A program made the translations under genes and the position numbers. A stretch of DNA of 64,000 nucleotides from Flagellimonas_B algarum (GTDB lineage Bacteria; Bacteroidota; Bacteroidia; Flavobacteriales; Flavobacteriaceae): NCBI RefSeq assembly GCF_040513375.1, contig NZ_JBEVTG010000002.1:868001-932000 (forward strand). Reading direction: 5' to 3'. The notes under the pieces are model-generated. The model was not told where the DNA came from, searched no databases, and saw nothing but the letters and a program-made list of their open reading frames with translations. This document shows positions 34,049 to 43,582 of this stretch, piece by piece (the first letter of the stretch is position 1; each line of letters starts with the position of its first letter).

Positions 34049-35155
34049 ATGAAAAGAACCCTGATTTTCCTATGTGCCCTTGCCTTGGTTTTGTCAAATT
34101 GCAAATCGAGCAAATACGCCGATTTGGGTGATGGCATGTATGCCGATATCCAAACCACACAAGGTGATATCGTAGTCAAATTATACCATGAGGCCACTCC
34201 TTTGACCGTGGCCAATTTCGTATCCTTGGCAGAAGGCAACAGCACCTTCGTGAGCGAGGAGTATAAGGATAAGAAGTATTATGACGGATTGACCTTTCAT
34301 AGGGTCATGAAAGATTTTATGATCCAAGGGGGAGACCCCCTGGCCTCTGGGCAAGGTGGCCCTGGTTACAAATTCAAGGATGAATTCGTCGATTCGCTGG
34401 TTCATGACAGAAAAGGAATCCTTTCGATGGCCAACCCAGGACCGGACTCCAATGGAAGTCAATTTTTCATCACCCATAAAGAAACCCCTTGGTTGAACGG
34501 TAGGCATACGGTTTTCGGTGAAGTAGTACACGGCATCGAAGTGGTCGATAGTATCTGTAACGTCAAGGTCAACCCGCAGAACAAACCTAACGAGGCAGTG
34601 GTAATGAACAAGGTCGAAATCATCCGAAATGGAAAAACGGCCAAAAAGTTCGATGCGAACCAGATCATGACGGCCTATTTTGAAGAGGCTGAAAAGGCAT
34701 TGGCCGCCTTCAATCAGATGAAGGCCGATATGGCCGCCGAATTCAAAGCCCAGGAAGAAACCGCGGAAAGCACGAATTCGGGCTTGCGCATCATGAAATT
34801 GGTCGAAGGATCTGGCGAACAGCCAAAAATCGGACAAAAGGTCATGGTCAGTTATTCGGGCTATTTGATGCAGGATGCCACCCTTTTCGATAGTAGCGAT
34901 CCTGAATTATCGAAAAAATACGGGATTTACAACGCCCGCCGTGATCAAGCCGGCCAATATGGCCCAACACCAATGGATTACAGCCCCGATGCCCGATTGG
35001 CCGCCGGTTTCAGGGAAGGGCTTCTGACCATGAAAGTGGGCGATAAAGTCCGTTTGTTCATTCCGCCTTACCTCGGGTATGGTGACAATGACTATGGCCC
35101 GATCCCAGGAGGTTCCACATTGGTATTCGACCTCGAGATCGTCGGCATCCAATAA
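34049..35155 (+). CDS. Two-domain peptidyl-prolyl isomerase lipoprotein (cyclophilin plus FKBP)
   Basis: A 368-residue exported lipoprotein. The signal ends at LVLSNC (Cys18). A cyclophilin domain (about residues 30-200) has GDIVVKLYHEATPLTVANF, FHRVMKDFMIQGGDP and NGSQFFIT. A helical linker (about 205-250) follows. A C-terminal FKBP domain (about 255-368) has GQKVMVSYSGYL, KVGDKVRLFIPPYLGYG and GSTLVFDLEIVGI. It is a periplasmic/outer-membrane chaperone candidate. Together with GldI it makes a pair of isomerases in one transcript. Confidence 0.92.
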   Translation: MKRTLIFLCALALVLSNCKSSKYADLGDGMYADIQTTQGDIVVKLYHEATPLTVANFVSLAEGNSTFVSEEYKDKKYYDGLTFHRVMKDFMIQGGDPLASGQGGPGYKFKDEFVDSLVHDRKGILSMANPGPDSNGSQFFITHKETPWLNGRHTVFGEVVHGIEVVDSICNVKVNPQNKPNEAVVMNKVEIIRNGKTAKKFDANQIMTAYFEEAEKALAAFNQMKADMAAEFKAQEETAESTNSGLRIMKLVEGSGEQPKIGQKVMVSYSGYLMQDATLFDSSDPELSKKYGIYNARRDQAGQYGPTPMDYSPDARLAAGFREGLLTMKVGDKVRLFIPPYLGYGDNDYGPIPGGSTLVFDLEIVGIQ

Positions 35156-35212
35156 TCAGTTGCTAGTGCAAGACGCGAGGGATCGGCTATAGCAATCGAT
35201 ATCCGCTAATGT

Positions 35213-36277
35213 ATGGACAATAGGGTAAAGCTCGGTATCGCATTTTCATTGTTGCCCCAAATTCTTTTGGTGAAGTGGTTAGGGCAACATCCCGAATGGG
35301 TTGAGCGATATTATGCCGAGGGACTTTACCCCCACATTGCCCAATTGTTACGTGGACTTTATGGATGGGTCCCATTTTCAATGGGTGACCTTTTTTACAC
35401 AGCCCTTGGTTTCGGGGTACTGCGCTATCTGTATCTATACTGGAGGTACTTCTTCAAAAAACCCCTTACGGTTTTGAGGGATGCCGGCGTAGTACTTGCC
35501 ATTGCCTATTTCATTTTTCATCTGTCATGGGGTTTGAATTACTACCGATTGCCCATCAACGAAAAGATGGGATTTGAAATCGAATACACCAAGGCGGAGT
35601 TGGTTGATTTCACCATGAAGCTGGTGCGCAAGACGAACGGCCTACAATATCAATTGACGAAAGACACTGCCGCTGCGGTCAAGATACCCTATACGGTCAA
35701 GGAAATTTACGAAAAGACACCAACCAGTTTTTCCAGTGCGGCCAAGGTGTTCCCTTTTTTTACCTATGAAACCACGAGTCTAAAATCATCATTGTTTTCT
35801 TTACCCTTGACCTATATGGGCTATGGGGGTTATTTGAACCCCTTCACCAATGAAGCCCAGGTCAATGCCTTGGTCCCCAAACAGCGACTGCCTTCTATCA
35901 GCGGTCATGAGGTAGGACATCAGCTCGGCTACTCTTCTGAGGATTCGACCAACTTCATTGGCCTTTTAGTCACCTCGGCCAATCCGGATCCCTACTTCCA
36001 ATATGCTGCACAATCGCACGGTTTGGCCTACTGCCTGTCCGATTTGAGAAAATGGGACGAAGCGGCTTATCGTGAGATCCTCGACATGCTCCATCCCGGC
36101 GTGCGCGAAAACTATCGGGAGCTTAACCGGTTTTGGGCCGGCTACGAGAATCCGACGGAACCGATTTTCAAGGCCATGTTCAATGCTTTTTTAAAAGCGA
36201 ACAGTCAAGAACGCGGTATACAAAGCTATAATGCCGTTGTCGGACTGTTGATCGGCTTCGATCGCGAATACCAATAG
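35213..36277 (+). CDS. DUF3810 zinc-metallopeptidase-like membrane protein
   Basis: A 354-residue membrane protein with about three N-terminal helices. The HExxH-type motif SGHEVGHQLGYSSEDSTNF appears near residues 228-246, with glutamate/aspartate candidates for the third zinc ligand downstream. These features fit DUF3810, a predicted membrane metallopeptidase of unknown substrate. Starts about 57 bases after the isomerase. Protease activity is inferred from the HEVGH motif. Confidence 0.83.
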   Translation: MDNRVKLGIAFSLLPQILLVKWLGQHPEWVERYYAEGLYPHIAQLLRGLYGWVPFSMGDLFYTALGFGVLRYLYLYWRYFFKKPLTVLRDAGVVLAIAYFIFHLSWGLNYYRLPINEKMGFEIEYTKAELVDFTMKLVRKTNGLQYQLTKDTAAAVKIPYTVKEIYEKTPTSFSSAAKVFPFFTYETTSLKSSLFSLPLTYMGYGGYLNPFTNEAQVNALVPKQRLPSISGHEVGHQLGYSSEDSTNFIGLLVTSANPDPYFQYAAQSHGLAYCLSDLRKWDEAAYREILDMLHPGVRENYRELNRFWAGYENPTEPIFKAMFNAFLKANSQERGIQSYNAVVGLLIGFDREYQ

Positions 36278-36282
36278 ACCGC

Positions 36283-36314
36283 TTTGTCTAATCCACGGCT
36301 TTCCGTTACCTTTA
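36283..36314 (+). promoter_or_regulatory. Promoter of the amidohydrolase pair, TTTG-N20-TACCTTTA
   Basis: TTTG at 36283-36286 and TACCTTTA at 36307-36314 (one mismatch to TAnnTTTG) are separated by 20 bases, the expected spacing. The first amidohydrolase ATG is 28 bases downstream. Confidence 0.6.
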
Positions 36315-36342
36315 GAAAGACTAATTCATCAAAATATACCTT

Positions 36343-39291
36343 ATGAACTTGCGATTAAGTGCACTCGCCTTTTTGTGGTGCGGTGCTTCTTTATTTGCCC
36401 AAGACTATTTTCCTGAAAACGATGGGGTTAAATCAAAGAACAACAACTACAGGGCTTTTACCAATGCCCGAATCCATGTCGGACCTGGTCAGGTCATTGA
36501 AAACGGCACTTTATTGATACGGAACGGCAAGGTGGTACAGGCCGGAACCGGTATCGGCATTCCAAAGAACACGGTCGTTGAAGACCTTTCGGGCCTGAGC
36601 ATCTACCCCTCTTTCATCGATGTGTTTTCGAATTTCGGGGTCAGCAAACCAAAGCGTAACCCGGCCCGGGGTCGTTCTCCCCAATACGAAAACACCCGCG
36701 AAGGCTTTTATTGGAACGACCATATCATGCCGGAAAACCATGCCATTGCCAAATTCAAGTACAACGACAAAGAGGCCGAAAAACTTCGAAAAGCCGGTTT
36801 CGGTGTGGTCAATTCCCATTTTCAAGATGGTATCGCGAGGGGCACCGGGGTTTTGGTTTCACTCAATGGCAATGCCGGCGATGCCGAACGTATCATCGAC
36901 GATACTTCTTCACAATACTTTTCTTTTTCGAAAAGCATTGAAAAACGGCAATCCTACCCCACATCACTTATGGGAGCGACCGCCTTGATGCGCCAATTAT
37001 ACCACGATCTCGATTGGTATGAAAAAGGCAAGGTTGACAGCAAAGACCGTTCATTGGAGGCCTTGATCGCCAATAAAGGGCTCCCTCAGATTTTCGCCGC
37101 AGGCGCCAATGGTAATGTGCTCAGGGCCGATAAAATCGGGGATCAATTCGGGATTCAGTATGCCATATTAGGTGGCGGTGACGAATACCAACAAATCGAG
37201 GCCGTCAAAGCGACCAAGGCTGCGTTGATCATTCCGATCAATTTTCCAAAGGCTTATGATTTCTCGGATCCGTATGCTGCATCCTATGTGAATTTGAGTG
37301 ACATGCGCCATTGGAACCTGGCACCATCCAATCCGAGGATCTTGGCAGAGAACGGGATATCCTTTTCCTTGACCACGCACAACTTGAAATCCCCTGCCGA
37401 TTTCAAAACCATGTTATCAAGAGCCATTGCCCGCGGACTCACCAAAGAACAAGCATTACGGGCATTGACGGAAGCACCAGCGGCCATACTCGGGCAAACG
37501 TCAAAAATTGGCAGCCTCAAACCCGGTGCCTATGCCAACTTTCTGGTCACTTCAGGCGATGTTTTCGAAAAAACGACTACGCTTTATGAAAATTGGGTGC
37601 AAGGCCGAAAGTATGTGATCAACGACAAGAACCAAAAAGATATTCGCGGTGAATACGTCTTGAACGCCGCCGGTAAGACCTATACCATGTCGGTAAGCGG
37701 GGAAATCAGCAAACCAAAAATCGCGATCAAACAGGATACCTTGAAGCTGCAATCCAAAATCAGCTATGCCGGCGATTGGGTCCGGTTTTCCTTCTCTGAA
37801 GATCAGGGTGAAACGAAATTCCGCATGACCGGATTGGTGCAAAAAGACTCCGATGATTTAACGGGGCGTTTGGTTACCCCAGCGGGCACCGAATCCGGGT
37901 TTTCGGCCAAGCGCACCGCAAGTTTCGAATCCAAACCGAAATCGGGGCCCAAAGATTCCAATGAGGCCATCGAAATGTCGCTGACCTACCCGAATATCGG
38001 GTATGGATATACCAACAAGCCTAAGCTGGAAACTTTATTGTTCAAAAACGCCACTGTATGGACAGGGGATGCGGTTTTGCCCAATACGGACGTGTTGTTG
38101 AAAAACGGCAAGGTGGCTAAAATCGGAAGCGATTTGAAATCCAGCGGGGCTCGAACGATCGACGCCACCGGAAAGCACTTGACGGCAGGGGTCATCGATG
38201 AGCATTCACATATCGCTGCTTTAGCCATCAATGAAGCCGGTCATAACTCCTCGGCAGAAGTTCGAATGGCCGATGTGGTCGACCCCAAGGATATCGATAT
38301 TTACCGGAACTTAGCCGGTGGCGTAACCACCATCCAACTGCTCCACGGATCGGCCAACCCCATTGGTGGTCGTTCGGCCATCTTACGTTTGAAATGGGGC
38401 GAAGGGGTCGATGGCTTGCTGTTCCAGAACATGCCGAAATTCATCAAATTCGCCTTGGGTGAAAACGTGAAGCAGAGCAACTGGCAAAGTTTTTCACGGT
38501 TCCCTCAAACCCGGATGGGCGTTGAACAAGTCTTTATCAATTATTTCCAACGCGCTAAAGAGTATGATGCCCGAAAGAAAAGCGGGCAAGCGGTACGTTA
38601 TGATGAGGAGTTGGAAGTTCTTGCCGAAATCCTGAACGGGGAACGCTTCATCAGCTGCCATTCCTATGTACAGAGTGAGATCAACATGTTGATGAAAGTG
38701 GCCGAACAATTCGATTTTAGGATCAATACCTTCACCCATATTCTAGAAGGATATAAGGTAGCCGATAAAATGGCTGAACACGGTGTAGGTGGGTCAACCT
38801 TCAGCGATTGGTGGGCTTATAAATATGAGGTGAACGATGCTATTCCTTATAATGCCGCTATCATGGCCAGCCAAGGTGTGGTCGTAGCGATCAATAGTGA
38901 TGATGCCGAAATGTCGAGACGCCTGAACCAAGAAGCAGCCAAAACCATCAAATATGGAGGCATGTCGGAAATCGAAGCTTGGAAAACAGTGACGCTCAAC
39001 CCGGCGAAATTACTCCATATCGACGATCGGGTCGGTAGCATTACCGTAGGTAAAGATGCCGATGTGGTCTTATGGACAGGGCATCCGATGTCGGTCTATT
39101 CAAAAGCTGAAAAAACCCTCATCGAAGGTCGGGTATATTTCGATTTGGAAAAAGACCGGCAACAGCGCAAAGCAATCCAAGAAGAACGAACGGCACTGAC
39201 CAACATGATGTTGCGGGAAAAAGCCAATGGCGGTAAAACCAGGCCCCCCGTACAATCGAAGAAAGCGAGATTCGAATGTGAAACCCTTTAA
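36343..39291 (+). CDS. Secreted duplicated amidohydrolase-like protein
   Basis: A 982-residue exported protein with a signal peptide ending at GASLFAQ. Two amidohydrolase (imidazolonepropionase-like) units follow. Unit 1 (about residues 30-440) lacks the HxH metal pair: the expected position reads IDVFSNFGVSK. Unit 2 (about 570-960) has it in VIDEHSHIAAL, plus HSYVQSEI, TFTHILEGYK and INSDDAEM, so it is probably the active one. The substrate is unknown; peptides or lactams are typical. The next gene is a related single unit. Confidence 0.87.
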   Translation: MNLRLSALAFLWCGASLFAQDYFPENDGVKSKNNNYRAFTNARIHVGPGQVIENGTLLIRNGKVVQAGTGIGIPKNTVVEDLSGLSIYPSFIDVFSNFGVSKPKRNPARGRSPQYENTREGFYWNDHIMPENHAIAKFKYNDKEAEKLRKAGFGVVNSHFQDGIARGTGVLVSLNGNAGDAERIIDDTSSQYFSFSKSIEKRQSYPTSLMGATALMRQLYHDLDWYEKGKVDSKDRSLEALIANKGLPQIFAAGANGNVLRADKIGDQFGIQYAILGGGDEYQQIEAVKATKAALIIPINFPKAYDFSDPYAASYVNLSDMRHWNLAPSNPRILAENGISFSLTTHNLKSPADFKTMLSRAIARGLTKEQALRALTEAPAAILGQTSKIGSLKPGAYANFLVTSGDVFEKTTTLYENWVQGRKYVINDKNQKDIRGEYVLNAAGKTYTMSVSGEISKPKIAIKQDTLKLQSKISYAGDWVRFSFSEDQGETKFRMTGLVQKDSDDLTGRLVTPAGTESGFSAKRTASFESKPKSGPKDSNEAIEMSLTYPNIGYGYTNKPKLETLLFKNATVWTGDAVLPNTDVLLKNGKVAKIGSDLKSSGARTIDATGKHLTAGVIDEHSHIAALAINEAGHNSSAEVRMADVVDPKDIDIYRNLAGGVTTIQLLHGSANPIGGRSAILRLKWGEGVDGLLFQNMPKFIKFALGENVKQSNWQSFSRFPQTRMGVEQVFINYFQRAKEYDARKKSGQAVRYDEELEVLAEILNGERFISCHSYVQSEINMLMKVAEQFDFRINTFTHILEGYKVADKMAEHGVGGSTFSDWWAYKYEVNDAIPYNAAIMASQGVVVAINSDDAEMSRRLNQEAAKTIKYGGMSEIEAWKTVTLNPAKLLHIDDRVGSITVGKDADVVLWTGHPMSVYSKAEKTLIEGRVYFDLEKDRQQRKAIQEERTALTNMMLREKANGGKTRPPVQSKKARFECETL

Positions 39292-39300
39292 CCAACGAAC

Positions 39301-40593
39301 ATGAAAAAACTCATTATAATCATATGTTTAGGATTCGGTTGGATGTTGGAAGCCCAACAAACCCCAGGTCCGGTTCAAAAAGAAGCCATAACCATCGAAG
39401 GGGCCACCGCCCACTTGGGCAATGGCGAGGTCATTGAAAACGCTTTGATCATGTTCGCCGACGGAAAGCTCACTTTCGTTGGAAGTGCCAACGCACGCAT
39501 CGCCCGCCAAGGACGGCGAATCGATGGTACGGGCATGCATGTTTACCCAGGCTTCATTGCCCCTGGCAAGTCATTGGGGTTGGTCGAGGTCAATGCCGTA
39601 AGGGCCAGTAACGACCAAGATGAAATCGGGGAGATCATTCCACATGTGCGTAGTCTGATCGCTTACAATGCCGAATCGAAAGTGGTAGAAAGCATGCGTC
39701 CCAATGGGGTGTTGATCGGGCAGATCACCCCGAAAGGTGGTCGCATATCAGGGACTTCGTCCATCGTTCAATTCGATGCCTGGAACTGGGAGGATGCCGC
39801 CATTAAGGTTGATGACGGTGTACATCTCAATTGGCCCAATGCCTTTCGAAGGGGGCGTTGGTGGTTGGGTGAACCAAGAGGGTTCCAACCCAATAAGAAT
39901 TACCAGAAACAAGTGGACGAAGTCCACGATTTCATGGCCAATGCCCTAGCTTATGGAAAATCGACCGAGGAAGCCACCAATCAGGCCTTTGAAGCGGTTC
40001 AAGGCCTATTCGACGGTTCGAAAAGGCTCTACATCTATGCCCATGCCGAACGCGAGATCATCGATGCGGTAACCGCGGCCAAAAACGCCGGGGTTGGGCA
40101 TATGGTTATCGTCGGGGGCTACCATGCCCACAAAGTGACCGATTTTTTGAAAAAGCATGAGGTTCCCGTATTGGTGCGATTCACCCACAGTTTGCCGTTC
40201 TTTGAGGACGACGACTATGACTTCACCTTTAAGCTCCCTAAACTATTGGTCGATCAGGGAATTTTGGTAGGATTGCAAAACGCGACCGCCAGTAATTTCC
40301 AAACCAGGAACTTACCGTTTTATGCCGGTCAGGTCGTAGCTCAAGGACTCGAAAAGGAGACGGCACTTCAGCTCATCACCGGCAATAACGCTAAAATTTT
40401 AGGGATTTCTGACGAATACGGCACTTTGGAAGTCGGTAAAAGTGCCACCTTGTTCATTTCGCAAGGGGATGCTTTGGATATGATAGGCAATCAGTTGCAT
40501 CATGCCTATATCGACGGGCGCGAAGTCTCACTCGAAACCCATCAGACCGAACTATGGAAACGCTATCAAGGCAAATATGACCAAGGACGGTAA
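39301..40593 (+). CDS. Secreted amidohydrolase-like protein, apparently lacking the HxH metal site
   Basis: A 430-residue exported protein with a signal peptide ending near GWMLEAQ. The amidohydrolase-family frame is clear (HVYPGFIAPGKSLGLVEV, IYAHAEREIIDA, ILGISDEYGTLEVGKSATLF), yet the HxH pair is replaced by APGKS. It may be a catalytically silent partner of the duplicated protein 9 bases upstream, or use a changed metal site. A strong terminator follows directly at the stop codon. Confidence 0.85.
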   Translation: MKKLIIIICLGFGWMLEAQQTPGPVQKEAITIEGATAHLGNGEVIENALIMFADGKLTFVGSANARIARQGRRIDGTGMHVYPGFIAPGKSLGLVEVNAVRASNDQDEIGEIIPHVRSLIAYNAESKVVESMRPNGVLIGQITPKGGRISGTSSIVQFDAWNWEDAAIKVDDGVHLNWPNAFRRGRWWLGEPRGFQPNKNYQKQVDEVHDFMANALAYGKSTEEATNQAFEAVQGLFDGSKRLYIYAHAEREIIDAVTAAKNAGVGHMVIVGGYHAHKVTDFLKKHEVPVLVRFTHSLPFFEDDDYDFTFKLPKLLVDQGILVGLQNATASNFQTRNLPFYAGQVVAQGLEKETALQLITGNNAKILGISDEYGTLEVGKSATLFISQGDALDMIGNQLHHAYIDGREVSLETHQTELWKRYQGKYDQGR

Positions 40594-40594
40594 A

Positions 40595-40623
40595 AAAAAG
40601 GCAGGGGTTTTCCCTGCCTTTTT
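40595..40623. terminator. Bidirectional rho-independent terminator (amidohydrolase / DUF6503)
   Basis: An eight-base A-run begins at 40592. Stem GGCAGGG (40600-40606), a five-base loop and CCCTGCC (40612-40618) follow, then a T-run (40619-40623). With A and T flanks it can end transcription from both converging genes. The gene stop codon TAA is at 40591-40593. Confidence 0.88.
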
Positions 40624-40632
40624 CATATTTCT

Positions 40633-41439
40633 TTATTCAGCAGGCTTCACAAAATAGGTACCTCCCTCGGGTTTGGCATATTCCGAAGCGGACAGGGCCG
40701 TTTCGGTTACACTGGCCTCGGTAAACGGAACCGTACTTCGCGGCGCTTTGAGGGTTCGCCCCTCATACTCGAACCACGAGATCGAAGCAGGCAATAACAG
40801 TCCGTCAACGGCCTCCCAATCATCGTAGCGGATCCATTTGACATTGTCCGATTTTTCACCGCTGCGATAGGTTACGGTATATCCCAACCAAGCCATTTGT
40901 TTGGTATCGGGATCATAATGCACGAAATACTCGTCTTTAGGACTGGTACCCACCCCTTCGCCATATGCGATTCCGATTCCGGGATAGGACCTGCCCTCGA
41001 AAACCAAATCGGGGGTCTCCCCATACACGATGCCCGAATCGGATAGTACAAAGGGCATGGCATAAAAATAAAACATGAGGTTATGGTAAAACTCAGCATT
41101 GCCCCCATAGGCTTTTTCCTTTTCCAAAACCCAGGGTTGCGATCCGTCGAAACCCATCGCATAGTCAGGGGTATCGATGCGATCTTTACGGGACCAAAGA
41201 TCAATGGTATGGACCTCGGGGTTGTTTTCTTTCGGAATGGTGAAGCGCATGGTACGCATGTTTTTCCAAGCTTTCATGCCGCCATGGGCGTCGATGATAG
41301 CGGTCAAGGCTTCGGGCAATTGGGTCGCTTTTTCGGTCTGTTCGGCACTTTCGTTTTCAGCGGCCTCGGCTTTGGTCGCGGCCTGCTGCTTGCAGCCGAG
41401 GGCGAACAGCAATGTGGTCAGTATTAATAAAGTTCTCAT
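40633..41439 (-). CDS. DUF6503-like lipoprotein
   Basis: A 268-residue exported lipoprotein. The type II signal ends at LLFALGC (Cys16). A short glutamate/alanine-rich spacer and a mostly beta-rich domain follow, including EALTAIIDAHGGMKAWKNMRTMRF near the start. This pattern matches DUF6503 and other Bacteroidota outer-membrane-lipoprotein-sorting-like folds, function unknown. The frame is open far upstream to 41646, but the signal peptide defines the ATG at 41439. It ends at the shared terminator. Confidence 0.75.
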   Translation of the reverse strand: MRTLLILTTLLFALGCKQQAATKAEAAENESAEQTEKATQLPEALTAIIDAHGGMKAWKNMRTMRFTIPKENNPEVHTIDLWSRKDRIDTPDYAMGFDGSQPWVLEKEKAYGGNAEFYHNLMFYFYAMPFVLSDSGIVYGETPDLVFEGRSYPGIGIAYGEGVGTSPKDEYFVHYDPDTKQMAWLGYTVTYRSGEKSDNVKWIRYDDWEAVDGLLLPASISWFEYEGRTLKAPRSTVPFTEASVTETALSASEYAKPEGGTYFVKPAE

Positions 41440-41493
41440 AAATGTTGTTTGAACCCTAGGTCGCAACTCATGGGTATTATTTACAAGAATAAG

Positions 41494-41501
41494 TACTTTT
41501 A
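41494..41501 (+). promoter_or_regulatory. -7 element of the TrmH-type methyltransferase gene
   Basis: TACTTTTA (one mismatch to TAnnTTTG) ends four bases before the ATG at 41506, again suggesting a nearly leaderless message. Confidence 0.35.
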
Positions 41502-41505
41502 GCCC

Positions 41506-42303
41506 ATGGCAACGGTTAAATTCATCAGTAGTCCACAAAATCCTTTGGTCAAGGAAGTGTTGGCCTTGAAGGCCAAATCGAAGGAACGGCGGCGTTTGGG
41601 CCGTTTTGTCATCGAAGGGGTCAGAGAAATGGAACTGGCCGTTCAAGGTGGGTATACCATCGAAACGGTCTTGTCATGCCCTGAGATCATGGGTGATAAT
41701 GCAGGCTTACCACAGTTGGAACCCTATGAAAGCATACATCTATCAAAATCGGTCTATGAAAAGTTGGCCCATCGTGAAGGTACCGAGGGGGTTCTCGCCA
41801 TCGCGAAGATGAAAGCACACGGTTTGGATGACTTGGAATTCAAACGGGAAAATCCGCTGATCCTAGTGGCCGAAGCCCCTGAGAAACCGGGAAATATCGG
41901 TGCCCTACTACGTACCGCGGACGCGGCCGATTTGGATGCCGTGATCATTGCAAATCCGAAAACCGACCTTTACAATCCGAACATCGTTCGATCCAGTGTC
42001 GGTTGTCTATTTACCGTACCGACCGCCATAGGACAGACCAACCAAATCATCGATTTCCTAAAACGAAAACAAATACGCATTTTCTGTGCGGCCTTAACGG
42101 CTTCCGAACCTTATACCGATTGTGATTTCAAAACGGCATCGGCCCTAGTCGTAGGTACCGAGGCGACCGGCCTCAGTGCCGAATGGTTGCAACATGCGGA
42201 CCAAAACATCATCATTCCTATGAAAGGGGTGATCGATTCCTTGAACGTTTCGGTATCGGCGGCAATACTTATCTTTGAGGCAGAACGCCAGCGCGGATCA
42301 TAA
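41506..42303 (+). CDS. TrmH/SpoU-family RNA methyltransferase
   Basis: A 265-residue SPOUT-fold enzyme. The N-terminal substrate-binding region (FISSPQNPLVKEVLALK) and the three catalytic motifs are visible: PGNIGALLRTADAADLDAV, VVGTEATGLSAEW and IPMKGVIDSLNVSVSAAI. It methylates a 2'-O-ribose of rRNA or tRNA; the exact nucleotide is not evident. It is followed after 3 bases by the M48 protease. Confidence 0.92.
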   Translation: MATVKFISSPQNPLVKEVLALKAKSKERRRLGRFVIEGVREMELAVQGGYTIETVLSCPEIMGDNAGLPQLEPYESIHLSKSVYEKLAHREGTEGVLAIAKMKAHGLDDLEFKRENPLILVAEAPEKPGNIGALLRTADAADLDAVIIANPKTDLYNPNIVRSSVGCLFTVPTAIGQTNQIIDFLKRKQIRIFCAALTASEPYTDCDFKTASALVVGTEATGLSAEWLQHADQNIIIPMKGVIDSLNVSVSAAILIFEAERQRGS

Positions 42304-42306
42304 GCT

Positions 42307-43539
42307 ATGGACAGTACGACCCTTTTTTATGCCATACTCGTTATTCTAGTAGTGCAATTCGCCCTTGACCTGCTGTTGGATTATCTCAATTCAAAACGTT
42401 TCAAAGCAGCGGTTCCCAACGAGTTGGATGATGTTTTCGATGCCACTGAATATAGCCGATCGCAGGAATACAAGCTCCGAAATTACCGTTTTGGCCTCTT
42501 CAATGACGGGTTTTCATTCCTCTTGACGATCGGGTTTCTGGTCTTTGGGGGATTCGGATGGCTAGATACCTTGGTGAGGAAATTCACTGAAGATCCCATA
42601 GCCATGGGGATTTTGTTCTTTGGTGCCATTGCCTTTACCAGCAGTTTGATCGCCATTCCGTTTTCATGGTACCAAACTTTCGTAATCGAGGAACGGTTCG
42701 GTTTCAATAAGGTCACTCCCAAGATTTTCATCACTGACATCTTGAAAGGATGGCTACTGGCCAGCCTCTTGGGTTCCGGTATTTTAGCCGCCTTTATTTG
42801 GTTTTTGGAATTCACCGGTTCGAACTTTTGGCTATATGCCTGGGGCATGTTCATCGCACTCATGCTTTTTATGAACCTGTTCTACTCCAAATTGATCGTA
42901 CCCCTATTCAACAAGCAGACCCCTTTGGAACCGGGGCAATTGAAATCGGCCATCGAGAACTACGCCCAAAAGGTAGGTTTCGAACTTAAACACATTTTCG
43001 TCATCGACGGTTCAAAACGATCGACCAAGGCCAATGCCTATTTTTCGGGGTTCGGACGGCAAAAGCAAGTGACTCTTTTCGATACCTTGATCGCCGAACT
43101 TGATGAAGAGGAAATCGTTGCGGTACTCGCCCATGAAGTAGGCCATTACAAACGCAAACACATTCAGTATAATCTATTGGCATCGATCCTCTCGACGGGG
43201 ATCACCTTGTTCATTCTGTCCGTTTTCGTGAATTCACCGCAGATGTCCATGGCCATCGGTGTGGACCAACCCAGTTTTCATGCCGGACTTATCGGCTTTG
43301 TGTTGCTGTACAGTCCGATTTCGACCTTAACAGGCTTATTGATGAACATGCTGTCGCGTCGTTTCGAATTCGAAGCTGACGATTATGCCAAAACGACCTA
43401 TGCCGCACAACCGCTGATCACTTCCTTAAAAAAGCTTTCGCAGCGCAGTTTGAGTAACCTTACCCCGCATCCGGCCTATGTGTTCATGCACTATTCCCAT
43501 CCCCCACTAATCGAGCGGATTCGAAATCTAAAGGCATAA
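42307..43539 (+). CDS. M48-family metalloprotease (Ste24/CAAX-prenyl-protease-like)
   Basis: A 410-residue inner-membrane zinc protease. Several transmembrane helices, the HExxH motif in VLAHEVGHYKRKH (near residue 279), and the downstream glutamate in FEFEADDYAKTTY are typical of Ste24-like M48 enzymes. Bacterial relatives act in membrane protein quality control. The C-terminal HPPLIERIRNL ending is also diagnostic. It lies between a methyltransferase and rel/spoT. Confidence 0.92.
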   Translation: MDSTTLFYAILVILVVQFALDLLLDYLNSKRFKAAVPNELDDVFDATEYSRSQEYKLRNYRFGLFNDGFSFLLTIGFLVFGGFGWLDTLVRKFTEDPIAMGILFFGAIAFTSSLIAIPFSWYQTFVIEERFGFNKVTPKIFITDILKGWLLASLLGSGILAAFIWFLEFTGSNFWLYAWGMFIALMLFMNLFYSKLIVPLFNKQTPLEPGQLKSAIENYAQKVGFELKHIFVIDGSKRSTKANAYFSGFGRQKQVTLFDTLIAELDEEEIVAVLAHEVGHYKRKHIQYNLLASILSTGITLFILSVFVNSPQMSMAIGVDQPSFHAGLIGFVLLYSPISTLTGLLMNMLSRRFEFEADDYAKTTYAAQPLITSLKKLSQRSLSNLTPHPAYVFMHYSHPPLIERIRNLKA

Positions 43540-43541
43540 TT

Positions 43542-43575
43542 TTTGCTATCCATAGTAAAGATTGCATTAACTTTA
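43542..43575 (+). promoter_or_regulatory. Promoter of rel/spoT, TTTG-N22-TAACTTTA
   Basis: TTTG at 43542-43545 and TAACTTTA at 43568-43575 (one mismatch) at a 22-base spacing, seven bases before the ATG at 43583. The short leader again fits the pattern seen for other genes here. Confidence 0.45.
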
Positions 43576-43582
43576 GTATTCT

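Noticed and set aside
34181..34837. Reverse-strand open frame opposite the cyclophilin-FKBP gene
   Set aside because: It is antisense to well-conserved isomerase motifs, with no independent support.
41440..41646. Upstream extension of the DUF6503-like gene
   Set aside because: The lipoprotein signal peptide starts at 41439, so the extra 69 residues would hide it. They overlap the divergent methyltransferase gene.
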